64,000 bases of DNA, from assembly GCA_029204225.1 (NCBI GenBank), contig CM055097.1:12942721-13006720 (forward strand). The letters run 5' to 3'. The notes beneath the pieces are model-generated. The model did no database searches and was not told the DNA's origin. It was given only the letters and a program-made list of their open reading frames with translations. Every line of letters starts with the position of its first letter. Positions within the stretch are counted from its first letter, which is position 1. Made by a program: the position numbers and the translations under genes. Shown piece by piece: positions 9,840 through 22,200 of the stretch. The stretch is from Diphasiastrum complanatum. Lineage: Eukaryota; Streptophyta; Lycopodiopsida; Lycopodiales; Lycopodiaceae.

Positions 9840-11550
9840 CGAAGATTGGAGAAGACCTAGTTTTTGTCGAAATTTTTGATTGGATCAATGGGAATTCTCT
9901 TCCAAGTGGATAACAAGATGGCAAATGGGTGCACTATTCCGGTTTCTAGTTGCATGTATTGCTAAGATCCATTTCTCTCGAGATTTTTTGGGGTTTTATG
10001 GAGAATTGTCCTAGGAAGCCAATTTGTGATGCTTTCTTGGAGCTCTTTCTTGTGTAGCTCAAATCTTGTGTAGATCTGAATTTTCCAGCAAGTTTACTTT
10101 CATTTTAGGGATCATTAATGATGCATGCCAGTTCTTTTCATAATTTATGATTCTAGGCTATGTTTTGGTCAAAATTGCTTGTTTTTTCATGCTATTTGAC
10201 TCAAAATTGATAGTAAGAACACAAATCCAGCAAGATCAAATCAATTATATGGCTATAATTCTGTAAATTGGTTTGCATGTGCTAAAGAAAGAGTTGCATG
10301 TTATGAATTTCCACTTTATAGTGAAGAAGAAACCAAAAAAGAGCTAAAAATCATGATTTTTGCTTGTTTTTTTTTTCTTTCATAAAGTTGGATAGTAGGC
10401 GGCTGTAAAACGCCATGTAAAGCTTGTAAAGAGGTGAACCAAAGTCTTTTAAAATTGTCCTTGAAGTTAGAGACAAGAATTCCAGCAATTAAGCTTGTAG
10501 AAAGTCAAAAAAGTGAAAAAATGATCATTTTTGGTGATTTTTGGGAGATGGATCTCTCTAAATCCATAAGGAGATCATTTTGGATTTTTTTACAACGTGA
10601 TTAGAATTCCTTTTTACCTTTCCTACAAGCTATCAGAGTTGTAAATTGATGGTCGGTGGCTTATGCTCCATCTCCATCAAGTTTGAAGCTATTTTGACTT
10701 CTACAAATCAAGAAATCTTCGTTCTCAGCCTATACTGCTTCTTAGGATCAGTATGAATGCTTCACGAAAGTCTAATAGACCATTTAAGACTGTTGGTAGC
10801 ATCACTTTTGGACTTGGGGAAGTGTTTGATTGATTTCAAAACATATCACCTTGAGGAAGTGCGCCCTACTACATAATTTCAGACGCTCTGTTCTCACACA
10901 TGTGAAGCCTAGGTGGCAAGCTGATGTGGCAAGTGTCTCAGTCACTTCTATTCTAAGCTTTACAACACCCAATTTGGTGTCATGTAGCCAAAGTTATGGC
11001 CGTTTGAAATTTTGGCAGTTTTGTGAGCAAAATTTGCAAAATTTGGAATTGTTCTGATTGCATGCCAATCATTTCCCTAATTTGTGGTATTGTGCTTGCA
11101 TGAAATGATTGCATGCTGATTCTCAATATGATTCTGACATACATGAAGGATTTACAATCAATTTGAGTGGTCATACGCATGTAATCTGACGGTTGGGTCA
11201 CAAATCAGTCATAATGGCTAACAAATTCCATAATACTGAAGTTTATGTAAAACATTCCGTAATGACGTTTTGTAACCGATGTAGTGTGCTTTGCATGCTA
11301 GTTGGACATTGGTTTAGTGACATTAGGAATCGAACAATATTTTGATTTTTTGATTTTGATGTCCTTTTGTATTAAGAATATCTTCGTTAGAATTTTTTGA
11401 ATTACATAAAATGAACCAAAAATTGAGTTTTTTTATTTTTTTGAAAAATCAAAATTTCGGTCAATTTTTCGTTATCTATGGAATCAGTTTAGATTAGTGA
11501 ATTGACTAAACTGAGTTTATCAGTCAGAGAAGGCTATTATTTTTCGGTAC
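9840..11550. other. Long non-coding stretch after the orphan LTR
   Basis: About 1.7 kb of AT-rich DNA without a supportable gene. It could be the body of a non-autonomous (LARD-like) element belonging to the LTR to its left. Homopolymer runs occur near 10,365 and 11,430. Nothing in it matches a known protein by eye. Confidence 0.35.
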
Positions 11551-11559
11551 TAGATAATT

Positions 11560-12135
11560 TAAAATTGATAGAAGGCACAACAACACCCGCCGCGATTTGT
11601 GACGTGTTTTGCGACGTGAATCACGAGCATAATTTTTTTTTAATTTGTCGCGGATGTTGGAAAAACACGTCGCTATAAGGTCGTCGGAATCCGACGACAT
11701 TAAAACGCGTCGCAATCCGACAGGCATAAAGTGCCAAATTACGATGAAAATAATCTCGATGACGGCAAAACGTGATGACATGGACGTCGCAATGCGACGT
11801 CTGACGTGGACGTCGCATTCCGACGTCCGACGTGGACGTCGCAATGCGACGTTTAAAGACATCGCAAATGAAGTGATGTGGTCGTCACATTGCGACATCT
11901 CGGAACCCGGTCGGATTTTGACGTCTGTAAACACGGAATGATGCTAAAATCTTCCCGACGGATGTCCGACGCCCATCCGACGTAGAATTAGACGTCGGAT
12001 TTTGACGTCCCAGATAGTTGTTGGAGTCCGACGTCTGTTAACAAAATGCTCAAAAAAAATGTCCGACGTGTGTCCAACATTCATCCGACGTGTTGGGACG
12101 TCAAAATCCTAAAAAACAGCGCGCACATTGTTATC
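11560..12135. repeat. Dense array of GACGTC / TCCGACGT / GCGACGT motifs
   Basis: Over about 570 bp the sequence is packed with CGACG-core motifs in both orientations. They include three near-palindromes of the form GACGTCGCA(A/T)(T/C)(G/C)CGACGT between about 11,782 and 11,852, and a GTCGTCGGAATCCGACGAC palindrome near 11,680. The stretch is CpG-rich, unlike the AT-rich flanks. Such clustered direct and inverted short motifs are typical of sub-terminal repeats of plant CACTA (EnSpm) DNA transposons. I found no CACTA terminus or transposase here, so the assignment is inferred. Confidence 0.5.
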
Positions 12136-12769
12136 GGGATGTTCTTGGAGTAGAGTTCTTGGAGAAGCAATGTTTGTGAATTGTTTTTAAAACAATATTT
12201 TTGAGTTGCATTCAACATTTGGATCAAACAACAAACTAAGCATGCGGTACTTCTCATTCATAAACTACTTTTCATTTTATATTTTATTGCATTACTTCAT
12301 GTCCATTATGAATGACAATACTTTATTGCATTGCTTTGTGCACATCATAAATTTCATTTAGATTTTTATATATGATATTGATTGTTGTTTTGAAATCCGA
12401 CATTGCACATGGTTTTAATTTCTAAGTTACTTATTACATCAATCCACATCTATAAATTTGACATTGCAATTTTTGAAAAAAAAAAACATTGCACATATAA
12501 AAGCAATGGCAATATAGCACGATCATTTGCCATAATAATATTTTTCATAATATGAATTAATGTATTACAAAATTGGTGCTTTAATGTTGCACGGGTCTTT
12601 CTAGATCTAACATCAACTAAAACTTATAAACCTAATCTACTCGTCGTCGTCGTGACGTCCAGTCTGCATGAACACAAGCAAACAAACTACATTAATATTT
12701 AATACTTGATCGTATTAAATTAAATAAAATTGACGTCAAAATACAAACCACATTAGTATGCTTGTGAGA
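12136..12769. other. Intergenic, nothing recognised
   Basis: AT-rich sequence with an A-run near 12,478-12,486 and a short CGTCGTCGTCGTGACGTC near 12,643. No gene or repeat boundary was supported. Confidence 0.4.
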
Positions 12770-13015
12770 CTAAGTTTAAGCTTAATGCTAATTAACTTGT
12801 AAAGTTACAGTAAACTTAGAACTAAACTTGAACTTAGGAATTAACTTTGAGCTTAGGAATTAAATCTTATACTTAGACTTTCTAAGTTGAACCATTACAA
12901 ATGGTTGTTTGTAATAATTAAACATAAATGGTAAAAGGTCTAAGGATAAGGTTTTTCCTAAATCTTATTTGAATTTACTTGTGGGGTTACAAAACACATG
13001 CCACAATAAATTCTT
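12770..13015 (+). repeat. Dispersed repeat, copy A (partner at 18,900-19,140)
   Basis: About 240 bp share ordered blocks with 18,900-19,140. The blocks are CTTAGACTTTCTAAGTT, TAAATGG-AA-GGTCTAAG, TTTACTTGTGG and TTACAAAACACATGCCA. Both copies have the same orientation and abut degraded retroelement sequence. The family is unknown; an LTR or a small DNA element are both possible. Confidence 0.55.
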
Positions 13016-13039
13016 AAAGCTTTAAAGTCGTTTGATCAG

Positions 13040-13260
13040 CTAGCTTAATGGCAAAAGTCGCAGGCTTGATCTTTGTAAGGTCCCGTTTTGCACATAGCTT
13101 TGTAGAAATCAGGTTAACTCCTGAACCGCCATTTATCACCGCTGCTTCCTTAGGAAATTGTCTATGCTGTATCGGTAGAGTAATATTCTTTCTTTACTTT
13201 TCCAAGCGGCTCCGGCATGGAGTACTTCATTAGATTCTTCAAATCCAGCACAAAAAAGTG
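13040..13260 (-). pseudogene. Gypsy aspartic protease remnant
   Basis: On the minus strand a frame reads 'AVINGGSGVNLIS', the Ty3/Gypsy protease active-site block (normally D-[GS]-G-[SA]-x-V-N). The catalytic Asp is replaced by Asn, and the surrounding frame has stops. It lies downstream of the gag remnant in the same orientation, as expected for gag-pro. Homology ends at about 13,030, where repeat copy A begins. Confidence 0.6.
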
Positions 13261-13264
13261 GCTC

Positions 13265-14566
13265 CTAATGAACTTCTGGTTTTGCTTGAGCTAACTTTTG
13301 CTCTAAGACTTCTTTTGCTTTTGGCACCGACTTCAGGAACTCTCCTAATGAAATATTAATCTTACTAGATAAAATATTCATGAGCAGTTCTGTTTGCGGC
13401 ACTTCCGGTTCAGTCATCTTGAAAGGTTCTTCATGGTGATGCAACTGATCATTCATATATGTACGTAAATTTCTTGGAGGCTACAATGGTGAAGAGCGAA
13501 CTTTGGCTGTTGCTTTAGCAGCTTCAAGCTCCTCTTCTTCTGGCAGATGTTTAATCCACTACCTCATATCCTGATATCTTCTGTTTTCTGCATGAAGATT
13601 TGGATAGACTCCAGATGTTGTTGGTATATCGGTTAATGGTATAGAATTAGCAGGTACTGGATCCACTACTGCTTCTTTCTGCTTCTGTGCTTTGGTGACC
13701 ACCATCAAGGGTACACTTGATTTATTCTGAGCTACTGGTCTTTGCTTAATTGTTATCAAATTTACAGGTGTTGTAGCTGGTGGTGACTTCGATCTTGCTG
13801 GACAGTTTTTATAACAATGCTCATAACCACAGTCACGACAGAATGGTACAAATTTTTCTTTATTTGGACATTCTACAACTCTGTCATTTTCTCCACATGC
13901 AAAGCATCCAAGTGGTGCTCTGGTCCAGTTTCTAGAGGCTTGTTGTTGCGCAACAGCATAAATAGCATACTGTTTAGAAGATCCACCTTCTTGATCATTA
14001 CCATAGTTCCATTGCTCAGCACTTCTGTACGAATCTGGTTCCATCAAATTGGCAGGAGGAGCGGAGTGCTTTGGTGGGGCAGGTAAGGCTAAATGTTCCG
14101 GGTATCCAAGAGCAGATTGTCGAGGTCTAGCTACTGGATTTCCTCCATACTGTGGTTCTCGATATCCCATTTGGACATATTGTTGCTGAATTATCCAAGG
14201 ATTGAAGTCGCAAAAAGCAGTCTCATAATCAAGCGAATTACACAAATGGCATACACTGATTTCCATTTGTTTTTTCAATTGAGGACACTCATTCATTGTG
14301 TGATTTTCTGTACAAATAGAATACCAAACATTTTCCTTGGTAGAAAAGGTCTTTGCAAACTTTTCAGGTTCCTTGTTCGCTTTTCCATGGAAATCTTCCA
14401 ATGCTTTGATCTTTTCATCAAATTGCGACTGCAACTTTTCCATCTGTTTCTGCTGGTTCTTCCCGAGTTTCTCAAACTCATTGAGCATCATTCCTGCAAT
14501 AGCGTTGACATTTGGTGATGCAATAGTGGTGGATGTCGTAGTAGTCTGCCCTGCTATATAAGGCAC
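13265..14566 (-). pseudogene. Gypsy gag C-terminal half with zinc-knuckle region
   Basis: The frame from 14,566 to 13,559 encodes 335 residues. It has a coiled-coil-like Gln/Lys/Glu segment (residues about 25-75), a Cys/His-rich centre, and a distal pair of knuckle-like motifs ('CFACGENDRVVECPNKE', then 'CRDCGYEHCYKNCP', about residues 225-262). A shorter frame (13,456-13,265) continues the chain with Pro/Glu-rich sequence. Such long Gag proteins with unusual Cys clusters occur in Gypsy elements. The chain is split from its N-terminal part by a frameshift near 14,560. Confidence 0.65.
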
Positions 14567-15132
14567 ATACTGATATTTGGCTCATCATCTAAATCTTCAT
14601 CCTCCTCCCGAATTGTATCGTCCATAGCATTTTGCAAGAGTGCATACTCATTATGGCGTTTCAGCACACGTCTGATTTGTTTAGATAAACTTGACGAAAA
14701 CCAAATAATCATGGCATTTTCGTTAATCAGGTTAGGTTTGCACTCAGATCTAAGGTGTTTCACCCGTTCAATATAATCTCAAACTATTTTTCGCTTTCCC
14801 ATTTTAATTCTACTTAAAAGTAGGAAAGGGTCTTCCATAAACTTCCGAGGTTTGAACCGCGTGATAAGGGCTCATTTAACAACCTCTCTATCAGTACGCT
14901 CAGTTTCATCTTGATTATAGTACCAATCTTGTGCTGTGCCTGTTAAGGCCATTGAAAAAAGCTTAAGTTTATCTTGAGGGAAAATTTTGTCATAGACTTC
15001 ACAGAATTCAGGATAGATTTGAAGAAATCTAACTGGATCTGTTAACCCATTGTATTTGGGTAGATCCAAACGAGGTGCTCTTCTAACAATAATAGGATTG
15101 ACTTCCTGAGGAGCAGCTCCAGGGGCAGCCAT
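14554..15132 (-). pseudogene. Gypsy gag N-terminal half
   Basis: It starts at the ATG at 15,132 ('MAAPGAAPQEV'). It has the Ty3 retrotransposon-gag signature: 'PRLDLPKYNGLTDPVRFL' followed by 'LFSMALTGTAQDWYYN'. A second frame (14,763-14,554) continues with 'ENAMIIWF' and 'DDTIREEDEDLDDE'. The same protein family, on the opposite strand, is seen at 22,630-27,440. Between about 14,770 and 14,870 the frame is lost, so the copy is dead. Confidence 0.75.
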
Positions 15133-15740
15133 CTTTACAAATTCAAATCAAGCAGACTGAAATTGGATCTAGATTTTGCAATCAAAACTATCTCAAATCA
15201 GATCTGCTAGATCTATTTCACTTTTCAAGAATTTGATTTCTAATCGATACTTCTAAAAAATGAAAAACTTCTCAGAATCCAAATCAGAATATATCAGATT
15301 TGACCCAAATTTTGACAAAGATTTGATTTGGAAAATCAGAACCTAAAAATAGTACTGGCAAAGGTTCCCTAGCTGAAGGTTGGCTCAGCGTCAACATTTT
15401 GGAAAAAAAAACTCTTTGATCAACTTTTCTGACAATTTCTCGGAAAATAACCTTCGTCCAACTCTCAGATGCAAGATCTGACACTAATTAAACTAGGGTA
15501 AACCCGACGAAGGTTTCTGACACAAGAAAATACAGTTTCTGTAGTTTGGCGAGGGTAAAAATCAAGATTTTCTATGATTTGGACAAGAAGAATCTTCGCC
15601 GAACTCAAAAATAGTATTTTACTATAAATAGAATGTTCTAGAAGAATCAAGAGTAATACTGGCAATGGTCCTCACCCATCAGTGTTGGAGGGTTTGCGGA
15701 TCCCAAGGCAACCCTAACCCTAGTTAATAGATCTGGAGAG
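15133..15740 (-). other. Leader of the Gypsy remnant
   Basis: About 600 bp upstream (to the right) of the Gypsy gag start, with no gene. It carries GAAGGTT/CCTTCG motifs like those at 180-360, which suggests related element leaders. No primer site or LTR end was identified before the Copia sequence begins at about 15,746. Confidence 0.35.
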
Positions 15741-15745
15741 AAGCT

Positions 15746-16434
15746 ATGGACAAAGAGTATTCCTCTCTGATCAAGAACCAGACATGGTCATTAGTCGAAG
15801 CTCCTATTGGCTACAATATCATTGATTGCAAATGGATCTTCAAGATCAAATACAATGCCAATGGAGCAATTGATCGAAGGAAGGCAAGACTGGTAGCACG
15901 AGGATTCACTCAGATCCCGAACGTCGACTACAACGAAACTTTCAGTCCAGTAGTCAAACATTCGTTGATCCGAATGCTCATGTCTTATGCTGTAGCTGCC
16001 GACCTCGAAGTACATCAACTTGATGTACAAACAGCCTATCTGAATGGAGTTATACAAGAAGACATCTACATAATCCATCCCAAAGGATACGTTCTGGAAG
16101 GTATGAAGAATCATGTATGTAAACTCCACAAAGCACTTTACGGCTTGAAACAGTCTGTCAGAGCTTGGTTTCAGAGGATCAACACACTCCTCATCGAACA
16201 AGGATCCAAACCAAGCACTGCTACATCTATTCCAACTCAGTGCAACAATCATTCAGTATCATCACCTTATATGTGCATGATACGTTGCTTTTCAGCAACA
16301 ATGCTAATTTGGTCAAGGATTATAAGCAGATGTTGTTTTCAGAGTTCGACATGACTGATCTGGACGAAAATCACTTTTTTCTGGTCATTCAGATCCACAG
16401 AGACAAAGTGAGACAACTGATTTACATCACTTAA
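15746..16434 (+). pseudogene. Copia reverse transcriptase fragment, YVHD instead of YVDD
   Basis: The first frame (15,746-16,354) shows the Copia RT order: 'DCKWIFKIKYN', 'KARLVARGFTQ', 'DYNETFSPVVK', then 'LDVQTAYLNG' with the motif A Asp (about 16,021), and 'LYGLKQS'. After a frameshift near 16,200 the second frame continues with 'LYVHD' at 16,267-16,281. This should be YVDD, the metal-binding catalytic pair, so one Asp is lost to His. Gag, protease and integrase are absent to the left, where Gypsy sequence lies. The polymerase is dead. Confidence 0.8.
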
Positions 16435-16499
16435 CAAAGGTATCTTCACAATGTTCTTAGAAGATACAATCTAATGAATTGTAGGTTAGCTCACTCACC

Positions 16500-17169
16500 G
16501 ATGGATCCAGGTCTGCATTTGTCAAAGGACCAATGTCTTTAGACCAGAGCTCACTTAGCCAATATATGGCTAATCCTGGCATTACCCATTGGAAGGCTCT
16601 CATAAGAGTCATGAGGTATATTCGAGCTACCATGGACTAGTGCATCTTCTATGGAGATGTCAGCAACGACAATCTTCATCAGCTCAGTGAATATTCTAAT
16701 GCAAGCTGGGGAGGAGATGTAGGCAATCGTAAGTCCACATCTGGATTTACATTCTTCTTCAACGATAGTCCTATCTCATGGAACAGTCGTAAGCAAACCT
16801 CTATCGCACTTTCTTCTACAGAAGCAGAATACATCGCTGCTTCTCAATATATTAAGGAAGCGTTTTAATTGAGAAATTTACTATCAGACATTAATCTGTA
16901 TCAATACAACCCTACAATTTTATTCTGTGATACTTAGATTGTCTTATCGGCCAACCCTAGATTTCACTCTAGGAGTAAGCCACATTGAAATTAGATTTCA
17001 CTACATCAGGGGCGGTTCTCAACAAGGAGGTAAGCATAACGTACTGTAGAATGCAGGACATGGTTGCAGATATGTTCACAAAAAGCATTAAGTTTTAATG
17101 CACACAACAAATTTTGTGCATTGCTTAGTCTGAAGATCAAGGCATTCACGGATCCATATTAAGGGAGGG
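16500..17169 (+). pseudogene. Copia RNase H fragment and polypurine tract
   Basis: In one plus-strand frame with stops I read 'NPGITHWKALIRVMRYI', 'SNASWGGDVGNRKSTSGF' and 'SWNSRKQTSIALSSTEAEY', the conserved Copia RNase H blocks. A polypurine tract, AAGGGAGGG, lies at 17,161-17,169, immediately before the 3' LTR. Several in-frame stops show long decay. Confidence 0.75.
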
Positions 17170-18414
17170 TGTTGGATTTATCTCTACTACTCTCCTAGAT
17201 CCCATTTTAATCCGCCTCCATTCATGCTGCATTTTTACTCACGTTGTTGCACAGTTTGCATATTTACATGTAAAATAAGACAGATGAATAAAACGCGACT
17301 GTCTGCATAAATACAAGTAAATTCTCACAAGCGAAGAAAAGGCAAAAACACGACACTATGTTTTTACACGTGTTTTGGGACAGGCGAAAAAGATGACATT
17401 GCCTTACGAAATGCCAAAGGTGCCCTAGGAAAAGCAAAGGCATCCTGTAAATCAAATCCTAAGGCATTTCATCAGAGTGACGCATTTTTCGCATCTTCAC
17501 CAACGTTCATTTCAGCAAAGGCTGATGTCACGACCCTTTTCACGCTCACCCCATGCAATTGTGATAACAAACTTGACAACGACAGCAGCCACCCACGATC
17601 TCCCACAAACAGCACATCCACTTTGTACTTTCTTCATTTGCACACCTATAACATTGTGTATATATATTGAATACCACTTGCGTATTCAATGATTAAGAGA
17701 TCGTGAATGATAAAGTGTGTGTAAAATAATAGCATCAGAAGCTTATCAGAGATAGACGAAGTAGATGCCTTGTGCATTGATTCTTTATTGTTAGTAATAG
17801 GTTCATTCCTTTTACAGATTGAATTAGCTTTGTAGAGCCACGCGGTTTTGTCCGCTATTGTCTTGTGCTCTACCACATTATTGACATGTATATTTTGCTA
17901 TACTTAATCTGATAACAGCTCTTTCGTTCTGCATTCAGATTTGTGTCAATATTGCTATGCTTATTTTTCATTCTGTCTGACTTTCTTGTTGCTCAATCTG
18001 GTAATCTGTTCTTAGCAAGTCAGTATTAGTCTAGTTGTTGACGACTAATATTTAGTCTTGTCTTTCGCGAATCATTCACGACTGATTATCAGTCGAGCTC
18101 AATCTAGCTCTTCGCAAATCATTCGCGACTAATAATTTGTCTAGCTGTTCGTGACAAATTATTCTTTCGGTGTCTTATTAATGTTTGGCTACGTAATCAG
18201 AACGACCGTGATTCCTATCACTAACGTTTTGTTCGTTTCTGATAGGCATAGTCATGCTTAGAGAAAGAGTAATATAGCTCATTCCCCTGCGCACGAACAC
18301 TTTCTGTTCGGGTTTGTTTCTCATTCGAGTTTCGAGTTCGCTTCTTTTTCGTGTTCATTTTCTTTTCAGAGCTATTTTCGTTTCTCACACACGACACACC
18401 CTCTTTCTCCAACA
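17170..18414 (+). repeat. 3' LTR of the Copia remnant
   Basis: The LTR begins TGTTGGATTTATC directly after the polypurine tract and ends TCTCCAACA, giving short inverted ends TGTTGGA...TCCAACA. The length is about 1,245 bp. It includes repeated TTCGCGA-type motifs around 18,065-18,150. No partner 5' LTR is present in the same orientation; a diverged inverted relative lies at 9,000-9,300. Confidence 0.65.
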
Positions 18415-18895
18415 CACCCTTTTAGAGAGAGAAAATGACCTAAACTAGTTCCTTATGGCAGCCCCCCAACTAAGGAATGTCCTAGGTTAGCTCTCTAAGA
18501 TGTCCCCCAACTAGAGAGTATTCTAAATTAACCTAACCCTAATGACCACTAAGGCTCGCCCAACTAGTGATTTCCTAATTTATCCCTAAGTAATCCTAAC
18601 TAACTCCCACAAGGGAAGGAATGATGAGTGCATAAGAGAAATAATCCCATAATAACAAGCACAATAACATAAAACCAAGTGAGGAAAGCTTGGTGGGGCT
18701 TGAGCACCTACCACCAAGTATTCTATCCACAAGTGGGAACACAAGTTATGCAAGAATAGATTAGTTCTATTAAAGCTTGGGCTTATACAAGTGTTACCTA
18801 ATGCCTCCAAATCCACTTCTATATATACAATGAGTGGTAGGCCGATATGCTTAGATGCTTATGGGATACTCCCAAAGCTTATTGGTAAGCTATTC
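18415..18895. other. Spacer with short imperfect repeats
   Basis: No gene is seen. Three loosely repeated phrases built around CCCCCAACTA or GCCCAACTAG lie between 18,460 and 18,570. Their origin is unknown. Confidence 0.35.
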
Positions 18896-18899
18896 TAAG

Positions 18900-19140
18900 A
18901 AGTGACTTCTTGTATGAAGTTCACTTAACAAAATAAACTTAGAACTTCTAAACATAGAAATAACTTTCAACTTAGACTTTCTAAGTTTAAAGTATTACAA
19001 ATATTTCATGGTAATAGTTAAACTTAAATGGAAGAGGGTCTAAGTCTAAGGTTCCTAAGCATTATTGCTTATAAAATTAAGTTTACTTGTGGACTTACAA
19101 GTGTGGGACTTACAAAACACATGCCATAGTAACTCTTCTA
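18900..19140 (+). repeat. Dispersed repeat, copy B (partner at 12,770-13,015)
   Basis: Shares ordered blocks with copy A, including CTTAGACTTTCTAAGTT and TTACAAAACACATGCCA. It has a small insertion (ACAAGTGTGGGACT) relative to copy A near 19,097. Confidence 0.55.
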
Positions 19141-19199
19141 ATGTCGCCATTAAATACAAGGTATTCCTTGGGGCTAACATTATTCCCCTCGTTTATAGC

Positions 19200-19219
19200 A
19201 TTGGCGGTCCCACGCCAAT
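19200..19219. repeat. Hairpin repeat ATTGGC...GCCAAT, copy 1
   Basis: ATTGGCGGTCCCACGCCAAT forms a 6-bp stem. Similar sequence, including flanking CCTC-TTTAT to the left, recurs at 22,509-22,528. Confidence 0.5.
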
Positions 19220-22200
19220 GAGGTCACAATAAGGTGCGGCAGGCTTTTTAAGTAGTTGCATGCTTTGTTGGGTGTTGTCGCATAATGCCCTGAGGGTAAG
19301 CTTCCAAAATTGTTGAACAGCTCGGTGAAATTTGCAGAATCTTGGAGCTGGTTTGTCGAGATCATTTTCATTTGCTTCCTTGGATCATCCATTAGATAGT
19401 TTGCACGAGCTAGATTATCTTAGAAAATAAGAAGGGTGACAATATTAACACTAAGAGATGAATGACAAGGAAGTGAAAAACTTGTGATAGTTGGCAGTGG
19501 TCTTCTGAGGTCACCTGCTGCACCATCCTTTCTACTACACCATTACTTCTGTGAGTTGGTTGCCTTGAAGATTTTGCCTTCTTGTTGGAGCGCGGCTTCT
19601 AAATTACGTTGCGGATACATTTGCAGGATCGATGAAGATTTATTGTGGAACCAAATGCTTCCCATAGCACTTCAAATGACCAAATTAAAGCACGTTTAGC
19701 ACATCCATTAATGATGATGAACACTTGAAGTATGGGTGTGAAAATGGAAGAAGGTAAGGCTTCAAGCTTATTTATGTAGGGGAAGGTGGAGGAGGTGAAA
19801 CGTGGTAGGGATAGTGGGGTGTATTGTATTGCTTCCTAATTTTGTCATAGTATAATCATTGCTCATAGTGCATGTCTCCAATGAAATAACCTTTGCTTGC
19901 ATTTGAAATATCATCTCATAATTGACAATATGGTTGTTTGGCCCTTGATTGTCTGATGTGGATATTCCTCTGTATGTTGGCACGGATTCCAAGCTTTTAT
20001 TGCTTCAGTGCTGGGTGTACAAGAATTTTGTATCACTTACGTAAAACCAATTGCTTATTCTTGTGATATGGGTGGGATGAGATCCTTCCATCTTGTTGGG
20101 AAGATGGATCTTAGTCTTGTGATCTTCTGAGATCTAGTTAAATATTTGCAATAAGGTCCTCGACCGTTTCGGATCTAGGTTGAATGTTGAAGTCATTTGC
20201 ATGAGCTAGAGAAATGTGTACAAAGGACAACATTGTGAACATCATTTCCATTTGAATTTCAATTTTCTGGGGAGTTCTTCTTACAATTTACCTCCGAGAA
20301 GGAACTCCTCCACCCTCCTATCTAATGAATATACTTGTAGAACTTGAAGATAGATAGAGCAAGTTTTGGTGATCAGTGGATTGTGATATCTTTTGAAGTC
20401 CAATAGAGAATCCGTCGTGGAAAAAGATCATAGATTGCTTTTGATCTTGGTTGATTGTATTGCATTTATGTGCATGAGCTTAGCAAGGAGGAAGCCCATA
20501 ATTACTTGACTGGCGTTGAGATTGCCTCCGAACTGATGTTTATTGTTTGGTGGTGGAGTGGTGATTGTTCAGCTGGAAAAGCGTTTATCTGGAATTGTTT
20601 TCGTAAGCTCGACTGCTCACCTGCTATTTTCCTTGAGCAATCATTTGAGGCCCGCCATCTTCAAGGTCTCTTGGTGCTTCTTTTCTTTCCGATCCTTGAG
20701 ATCCATCCTTTTTCTCGCTAGCTGGCTCCCAATTGATTCAAATGCTAGCCATCTTCTTTTACAGCCATAAGGCATGGGTCCAAGTGCTTTCTCATTTCAT
20801 TAATGAGCCTGTTCTATTCCCAGGACTCAATCAACAGGGCATATTTTGTCGATGTGATTGTCCCTCCATAGTATAGCCTTGCCATTGGTAGGTGACCTTC
20901 TTCCGTTTGCAATGGCTGGTTCACATTCAGCTCCAATGAGCCCATCTCTTTATTTCAATAGCCATGGAGCTCCAATAGATAAGTTGTGTTCACAAGCTCT
21001 GACTGCTGGATTGGCTGATTCCTATGAGTGGACCCGCATATATTCTTGCAGCTGATTCCTATGAGTGGACCCGCATATATTCTTGCAGCATGTCTTTGTC
21101 GACCATTAAACATAATTAAGCATAACTCTCTCCACGTTGGTTGTGGGCTTAGCGCTTGGACTAGTTGCTTTCTCTTCTATACTATGATGGGTCTATCTCT
21201 TCCAAGGCTCTATACTTTTCTGAAACTCTTTTGATTGCTCTTTGGGAGAGGGGTCTTCCACTTTTATTTGACTTTTGGGCAACCAATATGGATTCTTTAT
21301 GTATGCTTCGAAGCTTTTGTTCTCCTTGCCCTAGTCTCCTTTTCTTGCCTTGTCCTTTAGCTCAAAGTTGGATAGCAATCCTTCTACTCCCTGTACACCT
21401 TGTGGCTTCACTTGTTGTCGACTTTTGGAGTTGCTGCCTTTTCGTCTTTTGGCATTGTGGCAGCTTCTGGTGATGCAGTGGCAGGATCTTCTATAAAGGG
21501 CTTGGGCTTGAATATGGTGGGCCCAACCCCTTCTTCCCTTTCCTTAGCATTGTGTCTGCCAATGGTGTGAAGAGATTCTTCTTTGTTGGGAAGTCGGATT
21601 CCTCCTCTAGTGGATGGTTGCAGTCTGTTTGTCAGCTTCACTAGTACTGGTGGAAGGCATTGTTGGCGTTGACATCTCGAGACTGCTTCTGGTCCGATGG
21701 AATGGCTGGTGAAGTCATCTGCTTAATAAGTAATAGTGTTTGTTGATACTTCAATGTAAAGATTTGAGCAGAAACATTAAGAGGTCCTACCCATAATAAT
21801 GCTACATAAAGAAACACACTAAAATCAAACGACATTGCATGAACAAACAGGCAAGCAACAAACAACATAGTGGACGGTGCGAGAAGGAATAAAAAGGTGT
21901 AGCCATACACAGAGAGGATTTATAATATTTCTATGCGTTTTCTTTACAAAAGTAGTGTGAAATGGCACAAGGCCATGGAAACATGAATGCAAGGATATAA
22001 AACGAGAATGCAAGTGTCATTCATATAGCATGCGAAAACAACAACATCAATATCAAGTCACGACAATAGGATAGTTTGTCATCTAGATTCAAAACTACTA
22101 GTTCATGACATTAGAGAATATGTACCTAGAGACACTATGATATGAAGGGGAAAAGCTTTAGAGGTTGGGATTCTAGCATTATCACTTGATTATAGCTTAT

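Noticed and set aside
20455-21473. Cluster of plus-strand frames of 65-102 codons
   Set aside because: Overlapping frames with hydrophobic composition, no motif and no consistent exon structure.
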